A DNA stretch of 64,000 nt from Arthrobacter sp. UNC362MFTsu5.1 (GCF_000685965.1 NZ_JMLE01000003.1:183269-247268), one strand, 5' to 3'; shown: positions 35,716 to 44,580, counted from the stretch's first letter. Translations and numbers: made by a program. The notes: generated by a model from the sequence alone, not told the origin.

Positions 35716-37173
35716 ATGGAACTTTCCTCCACAACCCGCTTGGATCCGCAGGCTTCTTTACTGCCTGAAGCGGGACCCTCTGAATCAGGGCGCGGTCCGG
35801 CGCCGGGGCTCCAGCGATCCATGGGCCCGCGGCACCTGGTGATGATCGCCATGGGCGGCGTCATCGGGTCGGGCCTTTTCCTCAGTTCGGGCTACACGAT
35901 CTCCCAGGCCGGACCGCTGGGCGCGGTTCTGGCGTATCTCGTGGGCGCCTTCGTCGTTTACCTCGTCATGGCCTGCCTCGGGGAGTTGGCCATCGCCTAT
36001 CCGGTCTCGGGCGCGTTCCACATCTACGCCGCCAGGTCCATCGGTCCCGCCACCGGTTTCACCACGGCCTGGCTGTATTGGCTGTGCTGGGCGGTGGCCC
36101 TGGGATCCGAGTTCACCGCGGCCGGCCTGCTCATGCAGCGCTGGTTCCCGGGAATTGACGTGTGGGTCTGGTGCGTCGTCTTCGCGTCCATACTGTTTGC
36201 CCTGAACGCGGTCTCTTCGCGGTTCTTCGGCGAATCCGAGTTCTGGTTCTCCATCATCAAGGTGGGCGCTATCGTGGTCCTGATTGCCTTTGGCGGCGCA
36301 GCGCTGGTCGGGTTCCACCCGCTGGCCGGAGGTTCCCACCCGTTCCTGCTCGAAAACTTCAACACGTCGGGCGGACTGTTCCCCAACGGCTTTTCCGGCG
36401 TCCTGGTGACTGCCCTGGCGGTCTTCTACGCGTTCTCCGGGTCGGAACTCATCGGCGTCGCAGCGGGCGAAACGGCCAACCCGGAGACAAGCATTCCCAA
36501 GGCAATGCGGACCACGGTGTTCCGCCTGCTGATCTTCTTCGTGGGCGCCATCGCAGTCATCGCCGCCACCGTCCCCTTTGACGAAGTGGGCCTGGACGAG
36601 AGCCCCTTCGTCACCGTCTTTTCCTCCATCGGCATCCCCTATGCCGCGGACATCATGAACTTCGTCATCATCACCGCGCTGCTCTCCGCCGGAAACAGCG
36701 GCCTGTTCTCCTGCGCCAGGATGCTCTTTTCCCTGTCCGAGGAAGGGCACGCGCCGAAGGCGTTCCGGAAGCTGACCAAACGCGGGATTCCCCTCACCGC
36801 CCTCTGCGTCAGCATGGTCGGCGGGCTGGCTTCGCTCATCAGCAGCGTGGTGGCTCCGGAAACGGTGTATCTCGCGCTGGTTTCCGTCGCCGGGTTCGCT
36901 GTTGTGGGGGTCTGGATGTCCATCACGGCGTCGCATTTCTTCCACAGGCGGGCCTTCGTGCGGAACGGCGGAAACATCGACGACCTCGCCTACAAGGCGC
37001 CGCTGTTTCCGGTGGTTCCGATCCTTGCCTTCGCGCTGTGCCTCGTCTCGCTGATCGGCATCGCTTTCGACCCGAACCAGGTCGCAGCCCTGTACTTCGG
37101 CATTCCGTTTGTGGGCGCCTGCTACGCCTTCTTCTACTACAAGTACGGACGGCGGCAGCAGCTCGGCAAGTAG
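35716..37173 (+). CDS. APC family amino-acid permease
   Basis: A 485-aa 12-helix amino-acid permease. APC marks are [25 protein letters not shown] in helix 1, [28 protein letters not shown] in the middle, and SARMLFSL-type segment ([20 protein letters not shown]). The ATG at 35716 has GGGAG 6 nt upstream; the 54 codons of open frame before it have poor coding character. It is divergent from the homoserine-dehydrogenase-like and aldehyde dehydrogenase genes and probably imports their substrate. Confidence 0.9.
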   Translation: MELSSTTRLDPQASLLPEAGPSESGRGPAPGLQRSMGPRHLVMIAMGGVIGSGLFLSSGYTISQAGPLGAVLAYLVGAFVVYLVMACLGELAIAYPVSGAFHIYAARSIGPATGFTTAWLYWLCWAVALGSEFTAAGLLMQRWFPGIDVWVWCVVFASILFALNAVSSRFFGESEFWFSIIKVGAIVVLIAFGGAALVGFHPLAGGSHPFLLENFNTSGGLFPNGFSGVLVTALAVFYAFSGSELIGVAAGETANPETSIPKAMRTTVFRLLIFFVGAIAVIAATVPFDEVGLDESPFVTVFSSIGIPYAADIMNFVIITALLSAGNSGLFSCARMLFSLSEEGHAPKAFRKLTKRGIPLTALCVSMVGGLASLISSVVAPETVYLALVSVAGFAVVGVWMSITASHFFHRRAFVRNGGNIDDLAYKAPLFPVVPILAFALCLVSLIGIAFDPNQVAALYFGIPFVGACYAFFYYKYGRRQQLGK

Positions 37174-37353
37174 CCGCCTACGGCAGTGCTGCGGCAAACC
37201 GCCGGCCCGGCGGCTGAACCAGTGTTCGGCCGCCGGGCCTCTGGCGGGTTTCTCCGAAGGCGGGCGTTTCCGGCAGGAGGAAAACTGTCCCGTCACCACT
37301 GCCCGGGCTGTGTGAGAATGGGCGTTGAAGTCCACCAGAGGGAGCGGTTCAGC

Positions 37354-38130
37354 TTGGAATTGTCGGAAGCGTCATCGCTGGGCCAAGGCCTTCGCATTGT
37401 CCGGCTGATCGTTGACCGCGAAAAGAGGGGCAGGGGACTGCTGGGGGTATCCCAGCTCGCCGCCGAACTGGAGATGGACCAAAGCCGCGTGTCCCGACTT
37501 ACCCAGGAGCTGTGCGAGCTGGCCATTCTGGAGCGTGTGGAACGCGGACCGTTCCGTGCCGGTCCTGCCTTCTTCCAGCTTGCGGCCAGCCTTAACGTCG
37601 GCTGGATCGGCCAGGCCAAGAGCGAACTGGAACTCTTCGTGGCGGAGTTCGGGCTGCGGGCCCGGCTGTCAGTCCGTGACGGTGTACGGGTGATCCTCCT
37701 CAGGACGTCCAGCAATGACGGCGTGCTGGGAAGCTTTGTGAAACCGGGCATGGTCACACCCGTCTGGTGCACGGGATCAGGCCGTGCCCTGCTCTGGGAC
37801 CACAAGGCAGCCGAGGTTGAGAAGCTTCTTCAGGGCATGGACTTTATCGGCGTGGGCGGTCCCAGGGCGGCCCACTCTTTGCCGGAAGTGTGCGAACTGA
37901 TGGAGCAGGACCGGCCGCAGGGCTTCATCAGGGCGGCCGAGGAGTTTGAGCACGATGTCCATGAGCTGGCCGTGCCGGTGCGGGATCCGGACGGACGGGT
38001 CAGCGCAGCCCTCTCCGTCCTGGGCAGCCGTAACGCTGTTGAGCTCCGGACCGGGGAAATTGCCGATGCGCTGCACTCGGCGGCAAAGCGCCTCGCGGCG
38101 GTGGGTGCGGACGGCGCCGGAGTCAGCTAG
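37354..38130 (+). CDS. IclR family transcriptional regulator
   Basis: A 258-aa IclR regulator with an N-terminal winged helix (LGVSQLAAELEMDQSRVSRLTQELCEL) and a C-terminal effector domain (GSGRALLWDHKAAEV, then HELAVPVRDPDGRVSAALSVLG). I choose the TTG at 37354 because GAGGGAG ends 9 nt upstream and because its N-terminus then lines up with the convergent paralogue (ASSLGQGLRIV against ISSMGRGMQVV). The alternative ATG at 37318 has no ribosome binding site. It follows the permease gene by 180 bp. Confidence 0.85.
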   Translation: MELSEASSLGQGLRIVRLIVDREKRGRGLLGVSQLAAELEMDQSRVSRLTQELCELAILERVERGPFRAGPAFFQLAASLNVGWIGQAKSELELFVAEFGLRARLSVRDGVRVILLRTSSNDGVLGSFVKPGMVTPVWCTGSGRALLWDHKAAEVEKLLQGMDFIGVGGPRAAHSLPEVCELMEQDRPQGFIRAAEEFEHDVHELAVPVRDPDGRVSAALSVLGSRNAVELRTGEIADALHSAAKRLAAVGADGAGVS

Positions 38131-38884
38131 GACGCCCCAGGGCCGCTTCCAGCCGGCCGCCCCACTTCAGGGCTGCGGCGGCAATCTGTTCGCGTTTCGG
38201 TTCCAGCCGCGCCTTTGATCCGACCACCTGCAGGGCAGCGATGGTCTCGCCGCGGAAGTCGCGTAAGGGCACGGCCACGGAATACAGGTTAGGCTCCGCC
38301 TCTTCATCCACAATGGAATATCCGCGCTCCCGTGCCCTGGCCAAGCGAGCAAGGAAGTCCTCAATATCGGCGGGGGTGTTGGGGCCATGGCGCACAAATT
38401 CGGTCTGGCTAAATACCGCCCGGACCTCTGCGTCGCTGGAGTCCCACAGCAGCGCCTGGCCTGCGTCGCTGCAGTAAGCGGGGTAGGGCCGGCCGATCCA
38501 CGAGCCCACCATCCTGCTGTTCGGTGGGACATGCTCGCCGATCGTTACGGTGCTGTCCCCGTTGAGGACGCCGAGGAAGCAGCCTTCCCCGGTGTCCTCT
38601 ACGAGCCCCTCCAACGCCGTCATGCCTTCCGTCCGGAGCCGCTGCTCAGTGAGTAGCTGGGCATCCGTGTAGAAGCTCCAGTCCAGCGAATACTCCCGGT
38701 GCTCGCCCCGGAGCAGGAAATTCTCTTGCTGGGCGGCCTTAAGGCCGCGGGAGATCTGGCTACGGTCCCTGCCGAGATCTGCGGCGATGTCCGCGACGGT
38801 CGCGCCCCGCGCTCCTCCAGCGTGACGGGAGCCGACGGCGAAGACAACTTGCATTCCGCGGCCCATGCTGGAGATTTTCGACAT
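38123..38884 (-). CDS. IclR family transcriptional regulator, paralogue of its neighbour
   Basis: A 253-aa IclR regulator: winged helix ATVADIAADLGRDRSQISRGLKAAQQENFL, effector domain with DAGQALLWDSSDAEV and SVAVPLRDFRGETIAALQVVG. It is clearly paralogous to the convergent gene, and their 3' ends overlap by 8 bp. It begins 46 bp from the start-side of the cyclase-family cluster and is likely its regulator or that of the LLM monooxygenase. Confidence 0.88.
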   Translation of the reverse strand: MSKISSMGRGMQVVFAVGSRHAGGARGATVADIAADLGRDRSQISRGLKAAQQENFLLRGEHREYSLDWSFYTDAQLLTEQRLRTEGMTALEGLVEDTGEGCFLGVLNGDSTVTIGEHVPPNSRMVGSWIGRPYPAYCSDAGQALLWDSSDAEVRAVFSQTEFVRHGPNTPADIEDFLARLARARERGYSIVDEEAEPNLYSVAVPLRDFRGETIAALQVVGSKARLEPKREQIAAAALKWGGRLEAALGRPS

Positions 38885-38930
38885 GGATCCGATCTTAGTT
38901 GCTGGCTACCCGCGGCTTAGTGGATTGTCC

Positions 38931-39680
38931 TTAGTGGATCGCGAAGACCCGAGCGGGGAATCCGCTCCCGCCTTGAGGCTTCGGCCAGGTGGCCACAAGC
39001 ACCGCCCCCGATTCGGGCAGGCCGTCAAGATTGGCGAGCAACTCTATCTGCCAGCAGTCCTGGGCAAGGATGTAGGTTTCCAGGCTGAAGTCCTGGCGCG
39101 ATGTCGCCATGCCCGGGTCGGTATCCGTCTGCTCGTGGCCGATCGCCGTGATGTCCCGCTCGGCGACCAGGAAGGTCAGCACGTCCCGGGACCAGCCCGG
39201 AGTGTGGCTGACGCCGTCGGCGTCCCGGTTCGCCATCGCCTCCGGGTCCGGCCAGCGGTTGCTCCAGCCGGTCCGGAGCGCCACGAACGCGCCCGTCGGC
39301 ATCCGGCCGTTGCGCTCCTCCCATGCGCTGACGTCATCGAGAGTGGGCGTTGCATCGGCGTCCCTCGCGGCCCGCGTGCTGATGTCCAGCACCACCAGGG
39401 GCAGCATCATCTCTTCCACCGGGATGATGTCCAGACTTCGACCTCCCCGGATAAAGTGCGACGGCGGGTCCACGTGGGTGCCCCACTGGCCGACGATGGA
39501 GTAGACGTGCGCCGTGAAGCCGTCGCCCCTGTCCAGGTCGAACAGGGCCGTCCTGCCTTCGTCCGGAAACGCTGGGAAGTGTGGCTGGCCGGGGTGGAAG
39601 GCGTGCGTCAGATCGGTGAACGACCGGCCGGACAGCAACGACTGGAATCCTTCCCAGAGCCCGGTGGCCTGGACTGTCAT
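38931..39680 (-). CDS. Cyclase-family (kynurenine formamidase-like) hydrolase
   Basis: A 249-aa metal-dependent hydrolase of the cyclase family. The signature QWGTHVDPPSHFIRGG supplies His and Asp metal ligands; FTDLTHAFHPGQPHFP and AIGHEQTDTDPG complete the fold. Members hydrolyse formamides, lactones or cyclic amides. The ATG at 39680 overlaps the stop of the 148-aa protein upstream by 4 bp. The neighbouring flavin monooxygenase could make the ester, lactone or amide it opens. Confidence 0.88.
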   Translation of the reverse strand: MTVQATGLWEGFQSLLSGRSFTDLTHAFHPGQPHFPAFPDEGRTALFDLDRGDGFTAHVYSIVGQWGTHVDPPSHFIRGGRSLDIIPVEEMMLPLVVLDISTRAARDADATPTLDDVSAWEERNGRMPTGAFVALRTGWSNRWPDPEAMANRDADGVSHTPGWSRDVLTFLVAERDITAIGHEQTDTDPGMATSRQDFSLETYILAQDCWQIELLANLDGLPESGAVLVATWPKPQGGSGFPARVFAIH

Positions 39681-40123
39681 GACGCCCGCCCCAGTGCCGG
39701 ACGAACAGACGCTGCCGTGGAAACCCGGACCGGCTCGGAAAGTTCGATGACCGGCACCTCCCACGGGTGAACTTCGATCATGCGCTCCACGAGCCGGCTG
39801 ACGGCTTCGTCGGACAGGTCGGCGTCCAGATACGTGGTCAGGACAAAGGTGGGCGAAATGGTCCGCTCGCCTGCGCGGCCCAAGGTGGGATTTGCCGTCG
39901 CCGATGCCGTGAACCCCTCGAAGCCGAGACTCGATTCGAAGACATGCCGGTAGTTTCCAAAGTCCCCCAGTTCGGGGCAGGACTCCAGTGTGTCAAAAAG
40001 TGACGCCAGCCCGGGGTCCGCTTTCAGGACCTCCAGATCGCCCTCCACCAGCTGCCTCAACGAGGGTGCGCCAATGGGCCAGTGGATGCGGAGTTTGCGC
40101 ACCCTTCTCATTCCAATATTCAT
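39677..40123 (-). CDS. Hypothetical 148-aa protein in the LLM/cyclase cluster
   Basis: An unrecognised protein beginning MNIGMRRVRKLRIHWP. It is mixed alpha/beta, without membrane segment or signal, with segments like GDFGNYRHVFESSLGFEGF and ERMIEVHPWEVPVIEL, suggestive of a small ferredoxin-like dimeric barrel (an inference). The ATG at 40123 has GGAAGAGG upstream; the next ATG, at 40111, is possible. The stop overlaps the cyclase-family start, so both probably serve the same pathway; it could be a helper enzyme or a ligand-binding protein. Confidence 0.75.
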   Translation of the reverse strand: MNIGMRRVRKLRIHWPIGAPSLRQLVEGDLEVLKADPGLASLFDTLESCPELGDFGNYRHVFESSLGFEGFTASATANPTLGRAGERTISPTFVLTTYLDADLSDEAVSRLVERMIEVHPWEVPVIELSEPVRVSTAASVRPALGRAS

Positions 40124-40275
40124 GTCTGGATGCCTCTTCCACGGATCGTCCGGAGCCACCTCGGGTGGCGTTTGCATCATCCTGACAGAAGGTGATGAGC
40201 AACACAAGCATATTTATTTGTATATGATGCACGTAGATGCAAAGTGTCCCGTCCACGAAAGTGAAGTGATCCGCC
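40124..40275. promoter_or_regulatory. AT-rich divergent control region before the LLM monooxygenase
   Basis: The 152-bp region between the 148-aa gene and the monooxygenase gene has an AT-rich patch at 40205-40230. It holds CATAT and ATATG arms (40209-40213 and 40222-40226) separated by 8 nt, and a repeated GATGCA (40226-40231, 40236-40241). The layout fits an IclR operator for the regulators at 37-39 kb. Confidence 0.45.
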
Positions 40276-41652
40276 TTGAGCACCCCCGCCACCCCGCTGC
40301 TTTTCGCCCTCTACGAACAGGCAAGCGTCGGTTGCGGCGGTGCGCCGAGCCTCTGGACGCACCCGTTGGATGACCGCCTTGCCGTCAATTCCCTGGACCG
40401 CTGGCGGGATGTTGCCGTCACCGCCGAACAGGCCAACCTTGACGCGTTGTTCTTCGCCGACGTTCTGGGCCTCTATGACGTTTATGGGGGATCCGCCGAC
40501 GCCGCCCTGGGCTGGGCCGTGGAGGCGCCGGCGAATGATCCCTTTATGTATGTGCCGGCGCTTGCGGCGCTGACCGAGCGACTGTCCTTCGTCATTACGG
40601 CCTCGACCACCTACGAGCACCCGTTCTCCCTTGCCCGCCGCTTCGGCACCCTGGACCACCTCAGCAAGGGCCGGATCGGCTGGAACATCGTCACGTCATA
40701 CCTTTCCAGTGCCGCCCGGAACTTCGGTATGGACGAGATGCTCAAGCACGCGGACCGCTACGGCCGCGCGGATGAGTTCATGGATGTTTTCTACAAACTG
40801 CTGGAAGGCAGCTGGGCAGGCGACGCCGTCGTCGGCAATAAAAGCGAACGGGTGTACGCGCGCCCCGGTTCTGTCCGGCCGATCAATCACGACGGCGAGC
40901 ATTTCCGCGTGGACGGCCCGTCTCTGACCTCGCCGTCGCCGCAGCGGACCCCCACCCTGTTCCAGGCCGGGTGGTCGCCGCGGGGCCGTGAATTCGCCGC
41001 CAGGCATGCCGAAGTGATCCTGCTGCCCAAAAAAGACCCCGAGGAAATCGCCGCAGGACTGGCGGACATCAACCACCGGGCGATGGAGGCAGGCCGTCCC
41101 GGCGGCGATGTCCGTTCCATGGCGCTCGCCCGGATCATCACCGCTCCCACGGCGATCGAAGCTCAGGAAAAGTATGAGGATCTGCAGCGCAACTACCACC
41201 TGGAGGCTCAGCTGGTCAGCTATGCCGGCGACACCGGGATCGACCTCAGCAAATACGCCGACGACGAGCCGCTGACCACGGTGTCCAACGGACTCACCTC
41301 CTACGTGGTCAAGGGGGCGCCGCAGGAGCAACCGCTCACTGCCGGGGATGTGCGGCGTAAATTTTCGGAAGTCACGCGCGGAACGGACCTGTTGTTCATC
41401 GGCACGCCCGAGGACGTTGCGTCGCAGATCCAGGACCACGCCACGGCGTCGGGGCTGGATGGCTACATGATCAACCCGCTGGTGAGTCCGGGCTCCCTGA
41501 ACGACTTCGCCGAAATGGTGGTGCCGGAACTTGCCAAGCGAGGGCTCTACGACACGGAACCGAAGAAGGGCACCCTGCGCTCCAGGCTCCGCGCCGACGG
41601 TGCGGACTTGATGGCAGGCGCGGCTTACGGGGCCGGATTTCGCCAGCGCTAA
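40276..41652 (+). CDS. LLM-class flavin-dependent monooxygenase (NtaA/SnaA/DszA type)
   Basis: A 458-aa reduced-flavin-dependent monooxygenase of the bacterial luciferase-like fold. Family marks include LDALFFADVLGLYDVYGG, NDPFMYVPALAALTERL, the YEHPFSLARRFGTLDHLSKGRIGWNIVTSYLSSAARNFG segment, and TLFQAGWSPRGREFAARHAEVI. Members attack C-N, C-S or ketone groups of chelators, sulfones or xenobiotics and need FMNH2 from a separate reductase, which is not visible next to it. The start is TTG at 40276 with a weak ribosome binding site. It is divergent from the cyclase-family genes. Confidence 0.88.
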   Translation: MSTPATPLLFALYEQASVGCGGAPSLWTHPLDDRLAVNSLDRWRDVAVTAEQANLDALFFADVLGLYDVYGGSADAALGWAVEAPANDPFMYVPALAALTERLSFVITASTTYEHPFSLARRFGTLDHLSKGRIGWNIVTSYLSSAARNFGMDEMLKHADRYGRADEFMDVFYKLLEGSWAGDAVVGNKSERVYARPGSVRPINHDGEHFRVDGPSLTSPSPQRTPTLFQAGWSPRGREFAARHAEVILLPKKDPEEIAAGLADINHRAMEAGRPGGDVRSMALARIITAPTAIEAQEKYEDLQRNYHLEAQLVSYAGDTGIDLSKYADDEPLTTVSNGLTSYVVKGAPQEQPLTAGDVRRKFSEVTRGTDLLFIGTPEDVASQIQDHATASGLDGYMINPLVSPGSLNDFAEMVVPELAKRGLYDTEPKKGTLRSRLRADGADLMAGAAYGAGFRQR

Positions 41653-41656
41653 CCCA

Positions 41657-41703
41657 TTGACACCCGGACGCGACAGTCATATCCTACAACCAAATGGTTG
41701 TAG
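41657..41703 (+). promoter_or_regulatory. Consensus promoter with operator over the ArsR start codon
   Basis: TTGACA at 41657-41662, a 17-nt spacer and TATCCT at 41680-41685 form a strong promoter. The expected transcription start falls at or beside the ATG at 41694. A perfect dyad, CTACAACCA/TGGTTGTAG (41684-41692 and 41695-41703, 2-nt spacer), covers the -10 edge and the start codon. It is the expected autoregulatory ArsR site, and the mRNA would be leaderless. Confidence 0.8.
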
Positions 41704-42026
41704 ATAAGCTCAGTGATGCCGAAGTGGACCGCCTGTTCCAGGCGTTCGCCGATGCCACCCGTCGCGATATCGTCCGGCGGGTCACGGTGGCCGAGTATTC
41801 CGTTTCCGGCCTCGCCGCCCTCTACGCCATGAGTTTCGCCGCCGTCCAAAAGCATGTGGCGGTGTTGGAACGGGCTTCCCTGGTCACCAAGGAGAAGCGC
41901 GGAAGGGAGCAGATCGTGCGGGGTAATCATGAAGGCCTGCAGAAGGCCCGCCGGCTGCTCGATGAGTACGAGGCGATCTGGCGGCAGCGTGCCGAGCGGA
42001 TCGCAGACATTCTCGCTGAAGGATAG
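41694..42026 (+). CDS. ArsR family transcriptional regulator
   Basis: A 110-aa winged-helix repressor (LFQAFADATRRDIVRRV, VSGLAALYAMSFAAVQKHVAVLERASLVTKEKRGREQ). It lacks metal-binding cysteines, so it belongs to the metal-independent ArsR group usually paired with SRPBCC/AHSA1 proteins, as here 14 bp downstream. There is no ribosome binding site before the ATG; transcription probably begins at it. An operator dyad covers the start codon, so it likely represses itself. Confidence 0.93.
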   Translation: MVVDKLSDAEVDRLFQAFADATRRDIVRRVTVAEYSVSGLAALYAMSFAAVQKHVAVLERASLVTKEKRGREQIVRGNHEGLQKARRLLDEYEAIWRQRAERIADILAEG

Positions 42027-42040
42027 GAAAGGGTTCCGCA

Positions 42041-42538
42041 ATGACCGTTATCAGTTCCACCAAGAATCTCGAGGCACTCAGCTTGACCCTCGTGGCGGAG
42101 TTCGACGCCGCCGTCGAACGCGTCTGGCAGATCTGGGAAGACCCTCGGCAGCTTGAGCGCTGGTGGGGCCCGCCCAACTATCCGGCCACGTTTGACCGGT
42201 TCGACTTCCAGCCCGGAGGGATGGCCGACTATTACATGACCACCCCCGAAGGCGAGAAGCCCCGAGGCTGGTGGAAATTCAGAACCATCGAAGCGCCGCG
42301 CAAGCTCGAATTTGATGACGGCTTCGCTGACGAAACCGGAGCGCCCGTGGATGCCATGGGCAGTGCCCATGCCGCTGTTGACCTTGAGGACATCGGTGGC
42401 CGCACCCGCATGACCATCATGTCCACCTTCGATTCCGAAGAGCAGATGGAAGAGATGGTCAAGATGGGCATGGAGGAAGGCATGCGGGAGGCCGCGGGCC
42501 AGATCGATGCAATCCTCGCCGAGCATGCCAGGGCCTGA
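42041..42538 (+). CDS. SRPBCC (AHSA1-like) domain protein
   Basis: A 165-aa START-like protein: LVAEFDAAVERVWQIWEDPRQLERWWGPPNYPATF at the N-terminus and RTRMTIMSTFDSEEQMEEMVKMGMEEGM near the C-terminus. AHSA1-like proteins bind a hydrophobic ligand in a deep pocket. AGGAAAGG precedes the ATG. It is the standard partner of ArsR repressors of this kind; the pair is possibly a ligand-responsive detoxification unit. Function unknown. Confidence 0.9.
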   Translation: MTVISSTKNLEALSLTLVAEFDAAVERVWQIWEDPRQLERWWGPPNYPATFDRFDFQPGGMADYYMTTPEGEKPRGWWKFRTIEAPRKLEFDDGFADETGAPVDAMGSAHAAVDLEDIGGRTRMTIMSTFDSEEQMEEMVKMGMEEGMREAAGQIDAILAEHARA

Positions 42539-42575
42539 CTGTCTGCACCTGATGTTTCACGCAAAAGGGGCAGGA

Positions 42576-42605
42576 GGACGACGGCGGGAATTCCTGCCGT
42601 CGTCC
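42576..42605. terminator. Conserved palindrome, copy 5
   Basis: Arms 42576-42590 and 42591-42605 (GGACGACGGCGGGAA and near complement, one wobble mismatch) with no loop, meeting at GAATTC. It lies between the convergent SRPBCC and N-demethylase genes. Confidence 0.75.
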
Positions 42606-42613
42606 GCTCGCGT

Positions 42614-43606
42614 TTAGGTGCCCAGCAACCAGGCTGACGCCGCACTGCGGTAGCGGCTGATGCCCTTGTACTCGGCCATGTCCTCCGGAAGTTCGGCCAG
42701 GACGCGGCCGAGGCGTTCCCGCCATGCCGGTACCCGGGCAATGTCCGAGAGGGACAGCAGGTGCGTCCGGACGAGGAACAGGACGGCCCCGGAGTGGGGG
42801 AGCCGGATGAGGTGCTGCACTTCCACCCGCAGGTGGAGCCTGTCCGGCAGGGCGGGGTCGCCGGCCACGGTCGCGCGGTCCCGGGCCCACTGAGGGTAGG
42901 TTTCGGTGGAGGTGTCCAGCCTGCGGTCCACGGTCATGGTCCAGTTGGCCCTGCGGTATTTTTCCCCGGGCTGCAGGCGCAGGAGGAATTGCTGCGCACG
43001 CGTGATGATCTGTTCCTGGTGCACGCGGGGGACGGGGCCGTGGACCTCGAGGAACTTCATGCCGACGTCGAAACCGAAGGACCAGTCGGCAGCGAACGTG
43101 ACGAGTCCCGCGTCGAGCCATAGTGCGCCCTCGCGCTGGTCAAGAAGCGCAATGTCGTCCTGGATCTGGCTGCCCAGGAACCGCAGGGGTTCCACGGGCA
43201 AGGAACCGTCATCGCCCAGCGTGAACTCGAGATCAAGGTCCTGCAGGGTGTTCTGCCAGCGGCAGGCGTTTCCGTCCCGGTCGAAGGACATGGCGTCAGG
43301 GTGTTCCGCGGCCATAATCGGCAGCAGGGTGGAGATGGCGTCCCACACGGCGGGCCGCATGTGGGGGAGGACCTGCAGGCGGGTGGGGTCCCTGGTCAGC
43401 ACCGCGTCGCGTTCCGTGAGCTCGTGACGGTAGTGCTCATCGATGTCCAGCAGGCGGCCGCCCCAGGCGCCCGCTTCCGTCACCACCGTCTTGAGGGCGG
43501 GCTCGACGTTGGTGCTGTAGCGGTAGCTGTCACTGGGAAACGGGAAGGGAAAGCGGGAAATCCGCTCGGGGAGGACGGCAGTGCCGTCGATGACGCCAGA
43601 ACTCAC
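42614..43606 (-). CDS. Heme-dependent oxidative N-demethylase subunit (DUF3445)
   Basis: A 330-aa protein of the DUF3445/HODM alpha-subunit-like family, which uses heme in a PAS-like fold to demethylate secondary or tertiary amines. Family stretches are RFPFPFPSDSYRYSTNVEPAL, LPIMAAEHPDAM, DLDLEFTLGDDGSLPVEPL and HGPVPRVHQEQIITRAQQFLLRL (His candidates). The GTG at 43606 overlaps the stop of the reductase gene (GTGA). With the reductase and DmmA-like protein it forms a dimethylamine-monooxygenase-like set. Confidence 0.85.
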   Translation of the reverse strand: MSSGVIDGTAVLPERISRFPFPFPSDSYRYSTNVEPALKTVVTEAGAWGGRLLDIDEHYRHELTERDAVLTRDPTRLQVLPHMRPAVWDAISTLLPIMAAEHPDAMSFDRDGNACRWQNTLQDLDLEFTLGDDGSLPVEPLRFLGSQIQDDIALLDQREGALWLDAGLVTFAADWSFGFDVGMKFLEVHGPVPRVHQEQIITRAQQFLLRLQPGEKYRRANWTMTVDRRLDTSTETYPQWARDRATVAGDPALPDRLHLRVEVQHLIRLPHSGAVLFLVRTHLLSLSDIARVPAWRERLGRVLAELPEDMAEYKGISRYRSAASAWLLGT

Positions 43607-44580
43607 AGGTCCAACTCCAATTCCTGGTCCAGGCTGCGGGACACGCAGCACATCATGGTGGTGTTCGCGGACTTTTCCTGCTCGCTCAAATAGAGGTCCC
43701 GGTGCAGGGGTGCCCCGCGCAGGACCGGTAGGTAACATTCGCCGCAGACGCCCTTTCGGCACATGTTGGGGACGCCTTTTCCTGCGTTTTCAAGGGCCTC
43801 CAGCAGGGAAACGCCCGCCGGGACCTCCAGCGTGACGCCGCTGCGGGCCAGGTTCACCGTGAACGGCTCGCCCTGGTCCAGTTCGGCGGCGCCAAATGGC
43901 TCCGAATGCAGCCGGCCCTGCGGCCAGCCAAGCTCCCGGGCCCGGGCCAGGACGGTGTCCATGAACGCGGCAGGTCCGCACACATAGAGATGTGTTCCGA
44001 GCTTCTGGTCCGTGAGCCGGCGCGTTAGTTCCTCCTGGAAGCTCCCACGGTCCGTGCATTCGGCCAGTGCCGGCCCCAGCAGCTCCCTCGCTTCCTGCAC
44101 GTGTGCTCCCTGACCGGGCCGGTAAACGTAGACCAGCGTCGCCTCACTGTCCCGTTCGGCGGCCGCCCGGGCGTGCGAGAGCATCGGGGTGATTCCGATT
44201 CCTGCCGCTATCAGCAGGTGGTGCCTGGCTGTTGCCACGGGTGCAAACGCGCTGCGCGGATGCGAAACGCGGACCAGGTCCCCCACCGCGAGCCGGTGCA
44301 TCGCAAGGGATCCGCCGGCGCCGTCGTCAACCCGCAGCACGGAGATGGTGTATTCGGAAGGGTGCCTGCCGGACCCCGTGAGCGAGTAGGCGTTGGCGCC
44401 GTCCCCGTACTGGACCACGAGGTGGCTCCCCGGCACATAGCCGGGCAGCGCCGTCCCCGCCGGGTCGGTGAAGGTGATGCTGGTGACGGAAGCCGTCTGC
44501 ACGCTGAGATCCGCCACCTCCAACAGCAGGCCGCCCTCCACCGCGGGATGAACCTTGGCCTGGAGTGCCGTCGCGGTCAT
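43603..44580 (-). CDS. Ferredoxin reductase (PDR/VanB type) of the N-demethylase
   Basis: A 325-aa electron-transfer protein. An FMN/FAD-binding barrel (GSHLVVQYGDGANAYSLTG) and an NAD-binding domain (LLIAAGIGITPMLSHARAA, THLYVCGPAAFMDTVL) precede a C-terminal plant-type [2Fe-2S] domain with CRKGVCGEC and a final CCV cysteine. It passes electrons from NAD(P)H to the heme subunit. The ATG at 44580 overlaps the DmmA-like stop by 4 bp and its own stop overlaps the N-demethylase start by 4 bp. Confidence 0.9.
   Translation of the reverse strand: MTATALQAKVHPAVEGGLLLEVADLSVQTASVTSITFTDPAGTALPGYVPGSHLVVQYGDGANAYSLTGSGRHPSEYTISVLRVDDGAGGSLAMHRLAVGDLVRVSHPRSAFAPVATARHHLLIAAGIGITPMLSHARAAAERDSEATLVYVYRPGQGAHVQEARELLGPALAECTDRGSFQEELTRRLTDQKLGTHLYVCGPAAFMDTVLARARELGWPQGRLHSEPFGAAELDQGEPFTVNLARSGVTLEVPAGVSLLEALENAGKGVPNMCRKGVCGECYLPVLRGAPLHRDLYLSEQEKSANTTMMCCVSRSLDQELELDL

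Noticed and set aside
35785..37335. 516-aa minus-strand open frame
   Set aside because: It mirrors the APC permease; composition is Gly/Asp/Arg-rich shadow sequence without recognisable domains.
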